Shown here piece after piece: positions 1 through 8,822 of a stretch of 64,000 nucleotides of DNA. Below the pieces are notes generated by a model. It searched no databases. It saw only the letters and a list, made by a program, of their open reading frames with translations, and had not been told where the DNA came from. A program made the position numbers and the translations under genes. The stretch is taken from assembly GCF_000196795.1 (NCBI RefSeq), contig NC_014259.1:930001-994000 (forward strand). Direction: 5' to 3'. This DNA comes from Acinetobacter oleivorans DR1. GTDB taxonomy: Bacteria > Pseudomonadota > Gammaproteobacteria > Pseudomonadales > Moraxellaceae. Position 1 is the stretch's first letter, and each line of letters begins with the position of its first letter.

Positions 1-19
1 GATAAAAAAGGTTTTGTGC

Positions 20-814
20 TCATTGCATTGCCCCTAGTCTGGTAAGTTGGATGCCATTTTTCTGGCAATCAAGAGGGAACTGATCAGAAGAAAAATATTG
101 GTATTCTTGGATACGTGCATGCTGGATTGGGTCTTGCTCACTTGGTATAGAAAGTGAGGGATGGCACATAATAAGTAAGTGGTCTTTTGCTTGAGCAAGC
201 CAATATTGATTCAGTTCGGCATAATCAGTTTGTTTAAAGTCGTAGATACCAGCGAAATATTCATTTTGGCTAAACTGGTAAGTTTGGCACGCCTTTGCTA
301 AGGCATTTGAGCCAAGTGCAGAAAGCATATGCGTTTTAAAACGATAATGGGGTAGATAAATTGGATGTTGTAAATTACGTATCCAACCAGTGAAATTTTT
401 CTCTTTTAAAAGCTGTAGCAAAATATCCCGTATAAACGGAAATTGATGAACATGTTGGTGTCCATCAATAAAATCGGGTTGTTTTCCCATGACTGAAACA
501 AATGCATCCCATTGTTCTTCAATACACTGGGTAATTAATTCAAGGTTAAGATTTGATGACCATGCGCGAAACATGAGTGCAGGTAATGAGAAAACCGTAT
601 TACCTGAAGTAAACGCATGAGTGAAATTTAAGTGTAAACCAATGTCAATTTGATTCGAAAAAGGTTTAAGTTTGGCAGCAGCAGTTTCCCAGAGTTCAGA
701 TTGGGTCATACATGAGGTCGCTTGAAGTGCTCCTCTTTCAATTAACTGAATAATTGCATTAGATATCTCTGCATTCATTGCAAAGTCATCTGCGCAATAA
801 CATACCTTTGCCAT
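20..814 (-). CDS. YdjC/ChbG-family carbohydrate deacetylase
   Basis: Predicted metal-dependent deacetylase of the YdjC/ChbG family, whose known members remove acetyl groups from N-acetylated sugars. The N-terminus carries the family ADDF signature about eight residues in, where one Asp binds metal. A HLNFTH segment and a HQHVHQFP segment supply the usual metal-binding and catalytic histidines. I place the start at the ATG at 814 (MAKVCYCADDF): it aligns with family members and has a CGGA Shine-Dalgarno seven bases upstream. An in-frame ATG at 829 lacks one. The product is 264 aa and shows no signal peptide, so it is probably cytoplasmic. The substrate is unknown, and no sugar-transport or glycosyltransferase gene is adjacent. 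Confidence 0.85.
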   Translation of the reverse strand: MAKVCYCADDFAMNAEISNAIIQLIERGALQATSCMTQSELWETAAAKLKPFSNQIDIGLHLNFTHAFTSGNTVFSLPALMFRAWSSNLNLELITQCIEEQWDAFVSVMGKQPDFIDGHQHVHQFPFIRDILLQLLKEKNFTGWIRNLQHPIYLPHYRFKTHMLSALGSNALAKACQTYQFSQNEYFAGIYDFKQTDYAELNQYWLAQAKDHLLIMCHPSLSIPSEQDPIQHARIQEYQYFSSDQFPLDCQKNGIQLTRLGAMQ

Positions 815-1053
815 ATCAAATTCCGTCATAGAGCAGGGTAGCAGAGTTACCCTTTTAGGCTGCTGAAAAACTAAACAGTTTTACTATGGAGAAATTTTCT
901 TAATTTCAACTTAAAGTTTTTTTAAGGTTTTATGACAATTGTTACTAATTAATAATTTGAATTTATTGGTTTTTTTATATTTTTATGGTCAATGGTTTTT
1001 AAGGAATGACTTTTAACTATCAGATTTTATAGTAAATAAAAATATAATTTATG

Positions 1054-1083
1054 CTCCAAGTTCAGAAAACTCTTCACTTGGAG
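1054..1083 (-). other. hairpin overlapping a stop codon
   Basis: An 8-bp inverted repeat (CTCCAAGT / ACTTGGAG, loop 14 bases) overlaps the last codons and stop of the exporter permease on the minus strand. The tail on that strand is only AT-rich, not a clean T-run; on the plus strand a GTTTTTA tail follows. It may end the exporter transcript, but this is not a textbook terminator. Confidence 0.35.
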
Positions 1084-2165
1084 GTTTTTAAACGTGAATA
1101 TGCCCAGATTAAAAAAATAAGACCGATTGTCGCAAGAAAAATCAGTTTTGGTACAACTGTGGCTAAAGGAACACCCATCTGGTTAAGTTGCACAAACATT
1201 TGTACCCCATGTGTTGATGGTAAACACCACGCAAACCATTGTAACCATTCGGGCATTGCTTGATGTGGCCATGCAGCGCCAGTTAATAAGAATAAGGGTA
1301 CAGAGCTAAACACAATAATATGTCCGGCACGTTCTGGCATATCTAAAAGTGAGCCAATCAACATGCCTAATCCAATCACACAACTAATAAAAATAGGAAC
1401 AGCAACGAGTAAACCTATGAAGTTTCCACCGTGTGGATAGTCGTTGAACCACAACGTAAAACCAAAAAGATAAAAACTACTTAAACAACCAATGGTAAAT
1501 ATACTTGCGAAAATTCCAGCGAAGCGAACAGCTGTAATTTTTTGGTGTTGCTCACGGTAGCTTGCAATCAGCATCGCTAAACCTAACACAATGGTTTGAT
1601 GGATAATTAAAGATGCAACAGCCGGAAAAATGTAACTTCCATAGCCTGAAAGGGGGTTAAATAAAGGGACTTGATGAATAGAAAGCGCGGGTTGGAAATG
1701 TGTGCGCTCTCCAAATTTTTCGACATATTCTTTTAAGGTTGCTTCGATGGATGTAGCTAAGCCTAAACCAATTTCTTTAGTTTTTAAAAAGTTGGTTGTA
1801 CTTAAATATAAGCCAATTCCGCCAGCTTCTCCACGGCGTAAGCTTTGCGTTAGGTTGCTTGGTAAAAGTAAAATACCATCGGCTTTTTGTTCACGAACCA
1901 TTTGTTCTGCTTGTAAGAAATTGCTTGTAACAGTAACAATATGAACATGCGGACTATTTGCACTTTGACCGATTAATTGAGAAGTTAAGAGACTTTGCTC
2001 TTCATCAACAATGACAATAGGAATTGATTCTGCCCGCTCAGCTTTATAGGCGGTCGGGTAAAAAAAACTATAAAGAATGACCGATAAAATCAGAGTCGTG
2101 AAAACTGAACTGTTTCCTACAATATCTTTAAAAGTCTGCAAATATGCCTGAAAAAAATCTTTCAT
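1074..2165 (-). CDS. ABC-2 type exporter permease, distal gene
   Basis: Membrane subunit (363 aa) of an ABC-2 type exporter, similar in layout to the YbhR/YhhJ drug-export permeases. It has one membrane segment near residues 20-36, then a periplasmic domain of about 140 residues. Five further hydrophobic segments follow between about residue 180 and the C-terminus. No Walker A, Walker B or LSGGQ motif is present, so this subunit does not contain an ATPase. Its ATG overlaps the stop of the preceding permease by one base (TAATG), which indicates translational coupling. It is the last gene of a four-gene operon after the TolC-like, HlyD-like and first permease genes. Substrate unknown; drug or toxic-compound export is only an inference from the family. 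Confidence 0.85.
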   Translation of the reverse strand: MKDFFQAYLQTFKDIVGNSSVFTTLILSVILYSFFYPTAYKAERAESIPIVIVDEEQSLLTSQLIGQSANSPHVHIVTVTSNFLQAEQMVREQKADGILLLPSNLTQSLRRGEAGGIGLYLSTTNFLKTKEIGLGLATSIEATLKEYVEKFGERTHFQPALSIHQVPLFNPLSGYGSYIFPAVASLIIHQTIVLGLAMLIASYREQHQKITAVRFAGIFASIFTIGCLSSFYLFGFTLWFNDYPHGGNFIGLLVAVPIFISCVIGLGMLIGSLLDMPERAGHIIVFSSVPLFLLTGAAWPHQAMPEWLQWFAWCLPSTHGVQMFVQLNQMGVPLATVVPKLIFLATIGLIFLIWAYSRLKTSK

Positions 2166-3292
2166 TAAATTGCTCCCCGAATTAATTTTTTAAGCAGCAA
2201 AGAACTTAAAAAGAAGTAAATAAGGCAGTAACCCAGAAGTATTAAAAATGGAGTGATTGAAATGAAAATTGGACTTCCAATGACCCATTGTTCAGTTTGC
2301 AGTTTGGCATAAGGGGTATAGGGAATAATAAGTGACCAAAACTTAGTGAAAATCGGTGCATTATTTAAAGGCAGGGTAACGCCTGCGAAACTCAAAGATG
2401 ACCCACCATAAACGGCAATAAAGCCAAAAGTTTTGCTTAAATTTTTGGTTGCTAAAATAACTGTGCTGCTAATCAAAGCGTAGGCAAAATAAAGTAGGAA
2501 CTGTGCGCATAGCAATAAACTAAGAGAACCCGCTACAAACCAGCCACGGATTTCGACTAGCCAAAACATCCATAACCATGTCCAGAAACAAAAAATAAGG
2601 CTATAGAGCAAATTTTTAGCCAATAAGCCTTGAATAAAACTTTCTCGGTTTACCCAAGTGGTTAATGTGCCACGTTTAAGTTCTTGTCCAATAGCAAAGG
2701 CAACACAGCAGCATAGCAACAAATGCAATACGGCTGGAACCATGAAGGGTTCTAAATAAAACTCATAGCTCATGCTTGGGTTATAAAGCGTTGAGATTTT
2801 GACATGAGCGGTAGGAACATCTAAATAGGGGATATTATTTGCTAGATAACTCTGGCCTGCGTAGTCTGCTAAAGCATTGAGGGTACTGATCAACATTGCG
2901 GAGGAAATCGTGTTCCCGACACTAAAAAAAGACTGGTTAAATGCAATGCTGATTTGAGCATCTTGCGCTTTCACAAAGCGTTTTTCAGCACCGTCTGGAA
3001 TGAAAACATATCCCCATATTTGGGTTTCATTGAGTAGTTGTTCCGCTTCTGTGGAGCTCGCCGTAATTGTTTTAATATCTACCGTATGATTTAAAGAAAG
3101 ATACTTTTCAATATTACGGCTGAGTTCACTTTGATCCTGTTCAATAATCGCAATTGGTAAGTGTTCAGCTTTACCTGCGTAAAACATGCTGCTAAACATA
3201 AAAATGATAAAAGCGGGGATGAGTGTCACCATACACAAATCCCATTTGTTGCTTTTTAGATAGTTTAGTTCACGTAATATACTGGCAAACAT
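2165..3292 (-). CDS. ABC-2 type exporter permease, proximal gene
   Basis: Second ABC-2 permease (375 aa), with the same architecture as its neighbour: an N-terminal membrane helix (about residues 17-36), a long periplasmic stretch, and a C-terminal block of five hydrophobic helices. The two are diverged paralogues and probably pair as a heterodimer in the inner membrane. Only three bases separate its ATG from the stop of the upstream HlyD-like gene, so they are co-transcribed. As in its partner, no nucleotide-binding motifs are visible, and no ATPase gene lies in the operon. The ATPase must be encoded elsewhere, or the pair works in an unusual way. Confidence 0.85.
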   Translation of the reverse strand: MFASILRELNYLKSNKWDLCMVTLIPAFIIFMFSSMFYAGKAEHLPIAIIEQDQSELSRNIEKYLSLNHTVDIKTITASSTEAEQLLNETQIWGYVFIPDGAEKRFVKAQDAQISIAFNQSFFSVGNTISSAMLISTLNALADYAGQSYLANNIPYLDVPTAHVKISTLYNPSMSYEFYLEPFMVPAVLHLLLCCCVAFAIGQELKRGTLTTWVNRESFIQGLLAKNLLYSLIFCFWTWLWMFWLVEIRGWFVAGSLSLLLCAQFLLYFAYALISSTVILATKNLSKTFGFIAVYGGSSLSFAGVTLPLNNAPIFTKFWSLIIPYTPYAKLQTEQWVIGSPIFISITPFLILLGYCLIYFFLSSLLLKKLIRGAI

Positions 3293-3295
3293 GCT

Positions 3296-4417
3296 TTATT
3301 TTTCTTCTTTAATTTTAAATAGAACACTCATCCCAACTTTTAAATCTTGCACTGGACGCTCAGGCACAAGATGCAATTTAAAGCTGCGAATATCATAGCC
3401 TCCAGTTTGGCGAGTCGTTTTTATAGTGGCAAATTCACCTTCAGCATCTATATTCTTAATTTTAAAATTCACATTCTGATTAAGTGCTGGAATGAATCCT
3501 TCAAGGGTTTTATTTTTATAAACAGAGGCATATTGATTTTCACCCACGTTTAAACTTACCCATAAATCATCATCTTCTAAAATGCTGACAACAGGTACAC
3601 CCATAGCAACTAATTCAGAAGGTTTACCGTAAGTTTTTGAAACCGTACCTGAAATAGGAGAGAGTAAACGTGTTTCTTCCTCTAGTGCTTTTGCTTCACC
3701 TACAGCTGCTTTTGCAATTTCAACCTGTGCATCTGCTGTAGATTTTTGTTGGCTCGTACTGCCACGTTTTGCACGAGCATATTGTTGATAAGAGGCTTCA
3801 CTTAATTCTTGAGCAGAAGTTTGTGCTGCAAGCATTTCATCTCGTCTTTGACGTGAAATGACACCTTGTCTATATAAATTTTCACCACGTTGGTAAGTGG
3901 TTTTTGCAAGATTTGCTTGTGCTTTCGTGCTTTGCCAGTTGGCATAAAGTGTATCGATATTCTCTTGTTGAGAACCACGATCTACCGTAGATTGAAATGC
4001 TAAAGCAGATTGTAAGGTAGCCAAAGCCTGTTGTTTTTTAGCTTCTATTTCCGGGCTAACCAAACGAACAAGTGGCTGGCCTTTGGAAATTTTCTGGCCT
4101 TCTTGTACATAAATTTCTTCAATACGACTCGGAACTTTTGTGCTTACGTGAATTGTTTCGGCTTCAACTCGGCCTTGTAGTTCAATAGGCTTTGGTTGAT
4201 AACTTTTCCATAAACCAAAAATAATTAAACCCAATAGGGCAATAATGATTACACCAATAATCAGTTTAATTTTTGAATTTTTAGGTGGTTTGGAATCACT
4301 TTTATTTGTGCTTGATTCTTGATGATCACTCGCTTGATCATCTTTTTGAACTTGGTTGGTTTCTGCTGTATCCGCAACAGGAGCATCTTGTTCTGAATGA
4401 GCTGAGTCTTGATTCAT
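3296..4417 (-). CDS. HlyD-family periplasmic adaptor (membrane fusion protein)
   Basis: Membrane fusion protein (373 aa) that would link the two inner-membrane permeases to the TolC-like outer-membrane channel. The first 45 residues are hydrophilic, acidic and rich in Gln, Asp and Ser, and face the cytoplasm. A single membrane helix follows at about residues 52-69. After it come the lipoyl/biotinyl-like half motif (VEAETIHVSTKVPSRI), an alpha-helical coiled-coil hairpin rich in Gln and Ala (about 120-240), the second lipoyl half (LLSPISGTVSK) and a beta-barrel domain. It sits 12 bases downstream of the TolC-like gene. YbhG/YhiI-type adaptors are the closest comparison I can make. Confidence 0.9.
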   Translation of the reverse strand: MNQDSAHSEQDAPVADTAETNQVQKDDQASDHQESSTNKSDSKPPKNSKIKLIIGVIIIALLGLIIFGLWKSYQPKPIELQGRVEAETIHVSTKVPSRIEEIYVQEGQKISKGQPLVRLVSPEIEAKKQQALATLQSALAFQSTVDRGSQQENIDTLYANWQSTKAQANLAKTTYQRGENLYRQGVISRQRRDEMLAAQTSAQELSEASYQQYARAKRGSTSQQKSTADAQVEIAKAAVGEAKALEEETRLLSPISGTVSKTYGKPSELVAMGVPVVSILEDDDLWVSLNVGENQYASVYKNKTLEGFIPALNQNVNFKIKNIDAEGEFATIKTTRQTGGYDIRSFKLHLVPERPVQDLKVGMSVLFKIKEEK

Positions 4418-4429
4418 TTTATACTCCCC

Positions 4430-5929
4430 TTAACGAATATAGTCGGTATGTGGTTGATTAACGTATGCTTTAAACTGGTCAATTGAGCCGTGACTTTGTA
4501 GTAAAGTCGCGAGTGACATGACATATTTATAAGCATTTAAAGCCATTTCAGTTTTTAACGCGCTTAATGCATTTTGTGCATCAATTACTTGGGTTGCTGT
4601 ACCCATTCCTTCACGGAAAGAAAGCTCTTGGATACGTAGGTTTTCTTGAGCGGCATTTACGTTTCTTTGTAAGAGCTGATGACTTTGTTGAGCAGAGTTA
4701 AGTTCGTTATATGACTTATTCAAAAGAGCTTCAATCTCTTGTTTAGTTCGTTCAGTCATGAGTTCAGAGGCATAGCGCTTCAATTCAGCAGCGTGAATAT
4801 TCTTATTTTTATCAACACCTGAAAATAGGTTGTATTTTGCCATTACACCGACAATCCAGTTTTCATTTTTATCGAGAGCATATTCACCAAAGGCAAAAAG
4901 ACTTGGTTTTTTTGCAGCTTCCTGAGCTTGAATATTTACATTAGCCAGTTGAGTATCCATCTGCATTTTTTGTACAAGGCTAGATTTTTGTGAATAACTG
5001 CTTAAAAGAGATTCTAGAGACTGGCTTGGGGTGTTATTTACAAATAGTGGCGTACTTAAATCTATATTATTTTGTTGATGTAAAAGATTATTAAGACTGA
5101 AGCGACTGGCATTTAAGTTGGCTTGAGTATTTTGTAAAGTACGTTCTGCATTATTACGAGCGACTTCAAACTGCATGCGTTGCCCTTTACTAATAAATCC
5201 TTGTTGTTCGAGCTTTAGGGCATTGCTGTAATGTTTCTGCATCGCGTTAAAGTTAAATAAGCTACTTGCGACCAGCTGCTGCTGTAATTGCACATTAAAG
5301 TAACTTTGTACTACTTCAAACCGCTGTATATCTTGTTGTTGCTGGCTTGAAAGCTCCGAACGCTGTGCTTGAATATTTGCTAGTTTTTTTGCACTGCTGG
5401 TTAAACCACCTGTATAGAGTGGCATAACGACTGAAATAGAAGGGCGTACAACCTGATCTTCAATGGTCAGATTCGCATAATCTGGAAATCGGTTAATACC
5501 ATCATGGATGGTTTGATTGGCGCCTTCTTGAACTTGTCCCAGCACATCCGATGGAATGACATTGTTCCACTGTGAAAGTTTGTCATTCAGCCCTTGGCTT
5601 AAATCATTCTCAAGTTTTTGTTTAAAAGAGCCAAGAGGTACATCTGTTTCACTATGAAAAGCATAGGCTCTCACATTTAAATCAACTCGAGGTAATCCGA
5701 GGCCCTTTACTGCTTCAGCTTCTAATTGAGATGCTTGCTGTAATGCTTGGTTGGCTTGAGTACTGTATGAACTTTTTAAAGCTTGTTGTTCTGCTTCAGC
5801 ATAACTTAAGCTTCCGGCATATAAATGATTAGTGAAAAAAAAGCCTAAAGCCAAAGCAAGATGTTTTGGTTTAAATGAAAAGGGAAAAATAGACTGTCTA
5901 TATCGATGTGCTGGCATTTTAAATAACAA
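4430..5929 (-). CDS. TolC-family outer-membrane efflux protein
   Basis: Outer-membrane channel of the exporter operon, about 499 aa. After a hydrophobic signal-like stretch (LALALGFFFTNHLYAG) it shows two repeats rich in Gln, Asn, Ala and Leu with the heptad character of OEP helices. The C-terminal repeat has the typical LRIQELSFREGMGT pattern. The start is uncertain. A TTG at 5929 follows AAGGGA by nine bases; an ATG at 5917 has no Shine-Dalgarno; the frame opens at a TTG at 5974. It is the first gene of the operon tolC-hlyD-permease-permease, and a perfect 16-base palindrome lies 61 bases upstream of the chosen start. TolC-type proteins commonly serve several pumps, so its role may extend beyond this operon. 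Confidence 0.88.
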   Translation of the reverse strand: MLFKMPAHRYRQSIFPFSFKPKHLALALGFFFTNHLYAGSLSYAEAEQQALKSSYSTQANQALQQASQLEAEAVKGLGLPRVDLNVRAYAFHSETDVPLGSFKQKLENDLSQGLNDKLSQWNNVIPSDVLGQVQEGANQTIHDGINRFPDYANLTIEDQVVRPSISVVMPLYTGGLTSSAKKLANIQAQRSELSSQQQQDIQRFEVVQSYFNVQLQQQLVASSLFNFNAMQKHYSNALKLEQQGFISKGQRMQFEVARNNAERTLQNTQANLNASRFSLNNLLHQQNNIDLSTPLFVNNTPSQSLESLLSSYSQKSSLVQKMQMDTQLANVNIQAQEAAKKPSLFAFGEYALDKNENWIVGVMAKYNLFSGVDKNKNIHAAELKRYASELMTERTKQEIEALLNKSYNELNSAQQSHQLLQRNVNAAQENLRIQELSFREGMGTATQVIDAQNALSALKTEMALNAYKYVMSLATLLQSHGSIDQFKAYVNQPHTDYIR

Positions 5930-6298
5930 TTTCTGGCATCCCTTATAGTTTAAATTTCTTGTTATTAAATTCAATTATCATATTGTTTATTATACATTTG
6001 TATAAAAACATTTTGATTTTAGCTCCTTTAATTATTGAATTTACTAAGCCAATATTTTTTCTAATATCTATCAAGGTATGTGAAATGATAATCACAAGTC
6101 AAGTTGATCTTTTTGCTTAAAATCTTTTTAAATTTTGAAGGCGATAATTAAAACTATGGAAATAACAACAATAATTGAAAAAATAAACTTAAATACAGTC
6201 CAGCATTGAAATATTTACTTGAGAAGCTGCTGCAAGCTTAAGCAATCTGTGGTTAAATGCCATTTTTATTGTGTTTGACTTTATACAAGGGAAAAATC
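5930..6298. other. divergent intergenic region between exporter operon and serC
   Basis: This 369-base gap is very AT-rich and must hold the promoters of two divergent units, the exporter operon to the left and serC to the right. I see no reading frame with a ribosome-binding site. The one sharp structure is the palindrome at 5990-6005. No regulator gene is encoded next to it. Confidence 0.5.
5990..6005. promoter_or_regulatory. 16-base perfect palindrome, candidate operator
   Basis: TTATACA-TT-TGTATAA is a perfect inverted repeat in front of the tolC-like gene. Its size and symmetry fit a dimeric repressor site, for example of TetR or MarR type, controlling the exporter. The binding protein is not identified; AT-rich DNA gives some palindromes by chance. 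Confidence 0.4.
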
Positions 6299-7378
6299 AT
6301 GCGCGCGTACAATTTCTGTGCTGGTCCTGCTGCATTACCTACTGCCGTTTTAGAAAAAGCTCAACAAGAATTGTTGGATTGGCAAGGTAAAGGTCTATCC
6401 ATCATGGAAATGAGTCACCGTAGTGCTGACTATGTTGCTGTGGCTGAAAAAGCCGAAGCAGATTTACGCAAGTTAATGAATATTCCAGAAAATTATAAAG
6501 TACTGTTTTTACAAGGCGGTGCGTCATTACAATTTTCTGCGATTCCTTTAAACCTTTTAGGTAAGAACAGTAAAGCTGATTATATTGACACAGGCATCTG
6601 GTCTGAAAAAGCATTAAAAGAAGCAAAACGTTATGGCGACATTAATGTTGTAAATGCTGGTATTAAAGTAGATGGCAAGTTCGCAATTTCTGAGCAAAGC
6701 GAATGGAATTTATCTGACGATGCAGCCTATGTACATTATGCGGATAATGAAACGATTGGTGGCTTACAGTTCGCAGGAATTCCTGATGTAAAAGCTCCAC
6801 TCGTTTGTGACTATTCATCAAGTATTTTATCTGCTCCATTAGATGTGACCAAGTTTGGTTTGATTTATGCTGGCGCACAAAAAAATATTGGTCCTGCTGG
6901 TTTAACAATTGTCATTATTCGTGATGACTTACTTGATCAAGCTAAACCAGAAATTCCAAGCATTTTAAAATATGGTGACCAAGCGAAAAATGGTTCTATG
7001 GTAAATACTCCATCGACTTACGCTTGGTACTTGTCTGGTTTGGTATTTGAATGGTTGTTAGAGCAGGGTGGGGTAGATGCTATCCATAAAGTTAACCTTG
7101 AAAAAGCTCAGTTGTTATATGGTTATATCGACTCAAGTGATTTCTACAATAACCCGATTGCAATTCCGAACCGTTCAATTATGAATGTACCGTTTACCTT
7201 GGCAGATGAAGCTTTAGACAAGCAATTCTTAAAAGAAGCGGAAGCAAACCATTTGTTGAATTTAGCTGGACACCGTTCTGTGGGTGGGATGCGTGCAAGT
7301 ATTTATAATGCTGTACCATTAGAAGGCGTACAGGCTTTAATTAGCTTTATGGATGATTTTGCAAAACGTAATGGTTAA
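6299..7378 (+). CDS. serC: phosphoserine aminotransferase
   Basis: Pyridoxal-phosphate enzyme that converts 3-phosphohydroxypyruvate and glutamate to phosphoserine in serine synthesis; it also serves pyridoxine synthesis. The N-terminus MRAYNFCAGPAALP is the family signature. AGAQKNIGPAG contains the PLP-binding Lys, and the C-terminus shows GHRSVGGMRASIYNA. The frame stays open upstream, but the ATG at 6299 matches family starts and has AAGGGA in front, giving 359 aa, the usual length. It appears monocistronic and ends in a strong hairpin terminator. Confidence 0.97.
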   Translation: MRAYNFCAGPAALPTAVLEKAQQELLDWQGKGLSIMEMSHRSADYVAVAEKAEADLRKLMNIPENYKVLFLQGGASLQFSAIPLNLLGKNSKADYIDTGIWSEKALKEAKRYGDINVVNAGIKVDGKFAISEQSEWNLSDDAAYVHYADNETIGGLQFAGIPDVKAPLVCDYSSSILSAPLDVTKFGLIYAGAQKNIGPAGLTIVIIRDDLLDQAKPEIPSILKYGDQAKNGSMVNTPSTYAWYLSGLVFEWLLEQGGVDAIHKVNLEKAQLLYGYIDSSDFYNNPIAIPNRSIMNVPFTLADEALDKQFLKEAEANHLLNLAGHRSVGGMRASIYNAVPLEGVQALISFMDDFAKRNG

Positions 7379-7390
7379 GCAAATCAAATA

Positions 7391-7421
7391 AATAAAGCCC
7401 TCAAATGAGGGCTTTATTTTT
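7391..7421 (+). terminator. serC terminator
   Basis: AATAAAGCCCTC, a four-base loop, then GAGGGCTTTATTTTT. The stem is 12 bp with a T-run. The A-run on the other side makes it usable also for the minus-strand unit ending at 7438. Confidence 0.9.
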
Positions 7422-7437
7422 GAATAAATTTTATAAA

Positions 7438-7584
7438 CTAAAAAGGTACTAAACCAAGTTGGTGCATGAATATGGCAGCTAAAAACATACCCAATACAAA
7501 AAAGCAAAACGCACCAGTATCGACCTTTACGCGCAGGCTACTAGATTGAATGAGGCTGGTAGTTTGTTCGGGTATAATCTTCAT
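7438..7584 (-). CDS. 48-residue single-helix membrane protein
   Basis: Short reading frame of 48 aa, starting MKIIPEQTTSL and ending HQLGLVPF. About 20 polar residues are followed by one hydrophobic helix (FCFFVLGMFLAAIFM). The ATG has a TTAGG box eight bases upstream, and the frame fills the space between the gene ending at 7618 and the shared terminator at 7391-7421. It therefore looks like the last gene of that transcript. I do not recognise a family; a small inner-membrane protein is the most that can be said. Confidence 0.5.
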   Translation of the reverse strand: MKIIPEQTTSLIQSSSLRVKVDTGAFCFFVLGMFLAAIFMHQLGLVPF

Positions 7585-7617
7585 TCAATAACCTAATTAT
7601 TAAAATATTAGTGAAAT

Positions 7618-8559
7618 TCAATTAGTTTCACCCTTTTTAGCACAAATAGTCGCCTGAATCCAGATATTACCGCGAATATATTCGCCAATATTAAAGTTTT
7701 TATACAAATCGTTTTTGGTCGCAATGCGCACTAATATGGCAGGAAGATCATCTTCTAAAACCAAAGTAACATCATAAAGGGTATATTCTGCCCCCATAAA
7801 TGTCATAGAAGTTTTGCCAACAATATTACCTTGGAACCATGCTTCATCTTCTTGACCAAGATTTTCGCCATATAAATATGCGACCATTTTAGAAAAATCA
7901 ACAGTTACAGGTTCTTGATCTTCTGGGGTTTTTGGCTGCCATTCATTAATGAGTTCCTGTAAGTTTTCAGGAGCAATACCATTATGTTCAGTCAAAATTG
8001 CATTTAATGCACGGTGATGTTTAATTGAAGCTGGGTCATCAACAACAATTTTCTCACCTGCTGGAACTGGTTCTAATTCATAAGCCCATGCATTAAATTG
8101 AACTTGATAGTTTTGGTTTTTGTCATATTGACAAGCGTTAACGCTAAATAAATTATCAAACGCATAAACGGTTGTATTCTTATTTAGTCTTAAACTTAAC
8201 ACGGCTTGCGTTGCAGAGTCACAAGTAATGATACGTTCAATTTTTGCATTATATTGATATGGGCTTTCAAAACTTGGAAAGGCTGTTTTGAGTGCTCGAG
8301 GCTTTTGGTTTTCAACAGCAATAATCTGGTTGATTGTAACTTTTTGGTTTTGTGGACCTTGAATCAACCAAAAAGATTGATCCATATCTTCTTCATGTTC
8401 GCATAAGCCCATCGGCATTACAGGTGCATCAAGTGCTAGCCCTAACCATTTTGGCACATCTGTTTCAGGATGGGACGTCAATAGATTCCAATGTTCGCCA
8501 TGACTACCAAAATTTTGGTCATTTACTTTAATTACTTCTGGACTGTTTTGATTTTTCAT
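7618..8559 (-). CDS. uncharacterised 313-residue protein
   Basis: I do not recognise this protein. It has no signal peptide or membrane helix, is acidic and rich in Asn and Gln, and looks like a soluble cytoplasmic protein. Visible landmarks are a Trp-rich N-terminal part (HWNLLTSHPETDVPKWLG), a central EPVPAGEKIVVDDPAS stretch and a beta-rich C-terminal part (EYTLYDVTLVLEDDLPAILVR). The frame opens at a GTG at 8565, but the ATG at 8559 is the more natural start; neither has a clear ribosome site. A 48-residue membrane peptide follows 33 bases downstream. Codon use resembles the neighbours, so there is no sign of recent transfer. Confidence 0.75.
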   Translation of the reverse strand: MKNQNSPEVIKVNDQNFGSHGEHWNLLTSHPETDVPKWLGLALDAPVMPMGLCEHEEDMDQSFWLIQGPQNQKVTINQIIAVENQKPRALKTAFPSFESPYQYNAKIERIITCDSATQAVLSLRLNKNTTVYAFDNLFSVNACQYDKNQNYQVQFNAWAYELEPVPAGEKIVVDDPASIKHHRALNAILTEHNGIAPENLQELINEWQPKTPEDQEPVTVDFSKMVAYLYGENLGQEDEAWFQGNIVGKTSMTFMGAEYTLYDVTLVLEDDLPAILVRIATKNDLYKNFNIGEYIRGNIWIQATICAKKGETN

Positions 8560-8822
8560 AAGCACGATGCTGTTGGGTTCACATTACTTGTTATATTAAA
8601 TCGAGGGTGTTTACTATTTTTCAAGTCGTCATGTGTAAATTCTCTTGTAAAAGCACATATTTAGTCATTTAAAGAGAAATGTGGCTTCTATTTATAAATT
8701 AAAAGTAAGCTTCGTCTATAAAAACTTGAATGTTGAAATTAAAAATAAGTTTAATGTTTATTTCTACTCACCTTCGAAAAGCATCTGTTAGACTTAGATT
8801 TTTAGTGGAAATAGAGAATAAC

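Noticed and set aside
1051..1263. 70-residue plus-strand frame over the permease gene
   Set aside because: Antisense to a conserved membrane protein; Cys/His-rich composition by chance.
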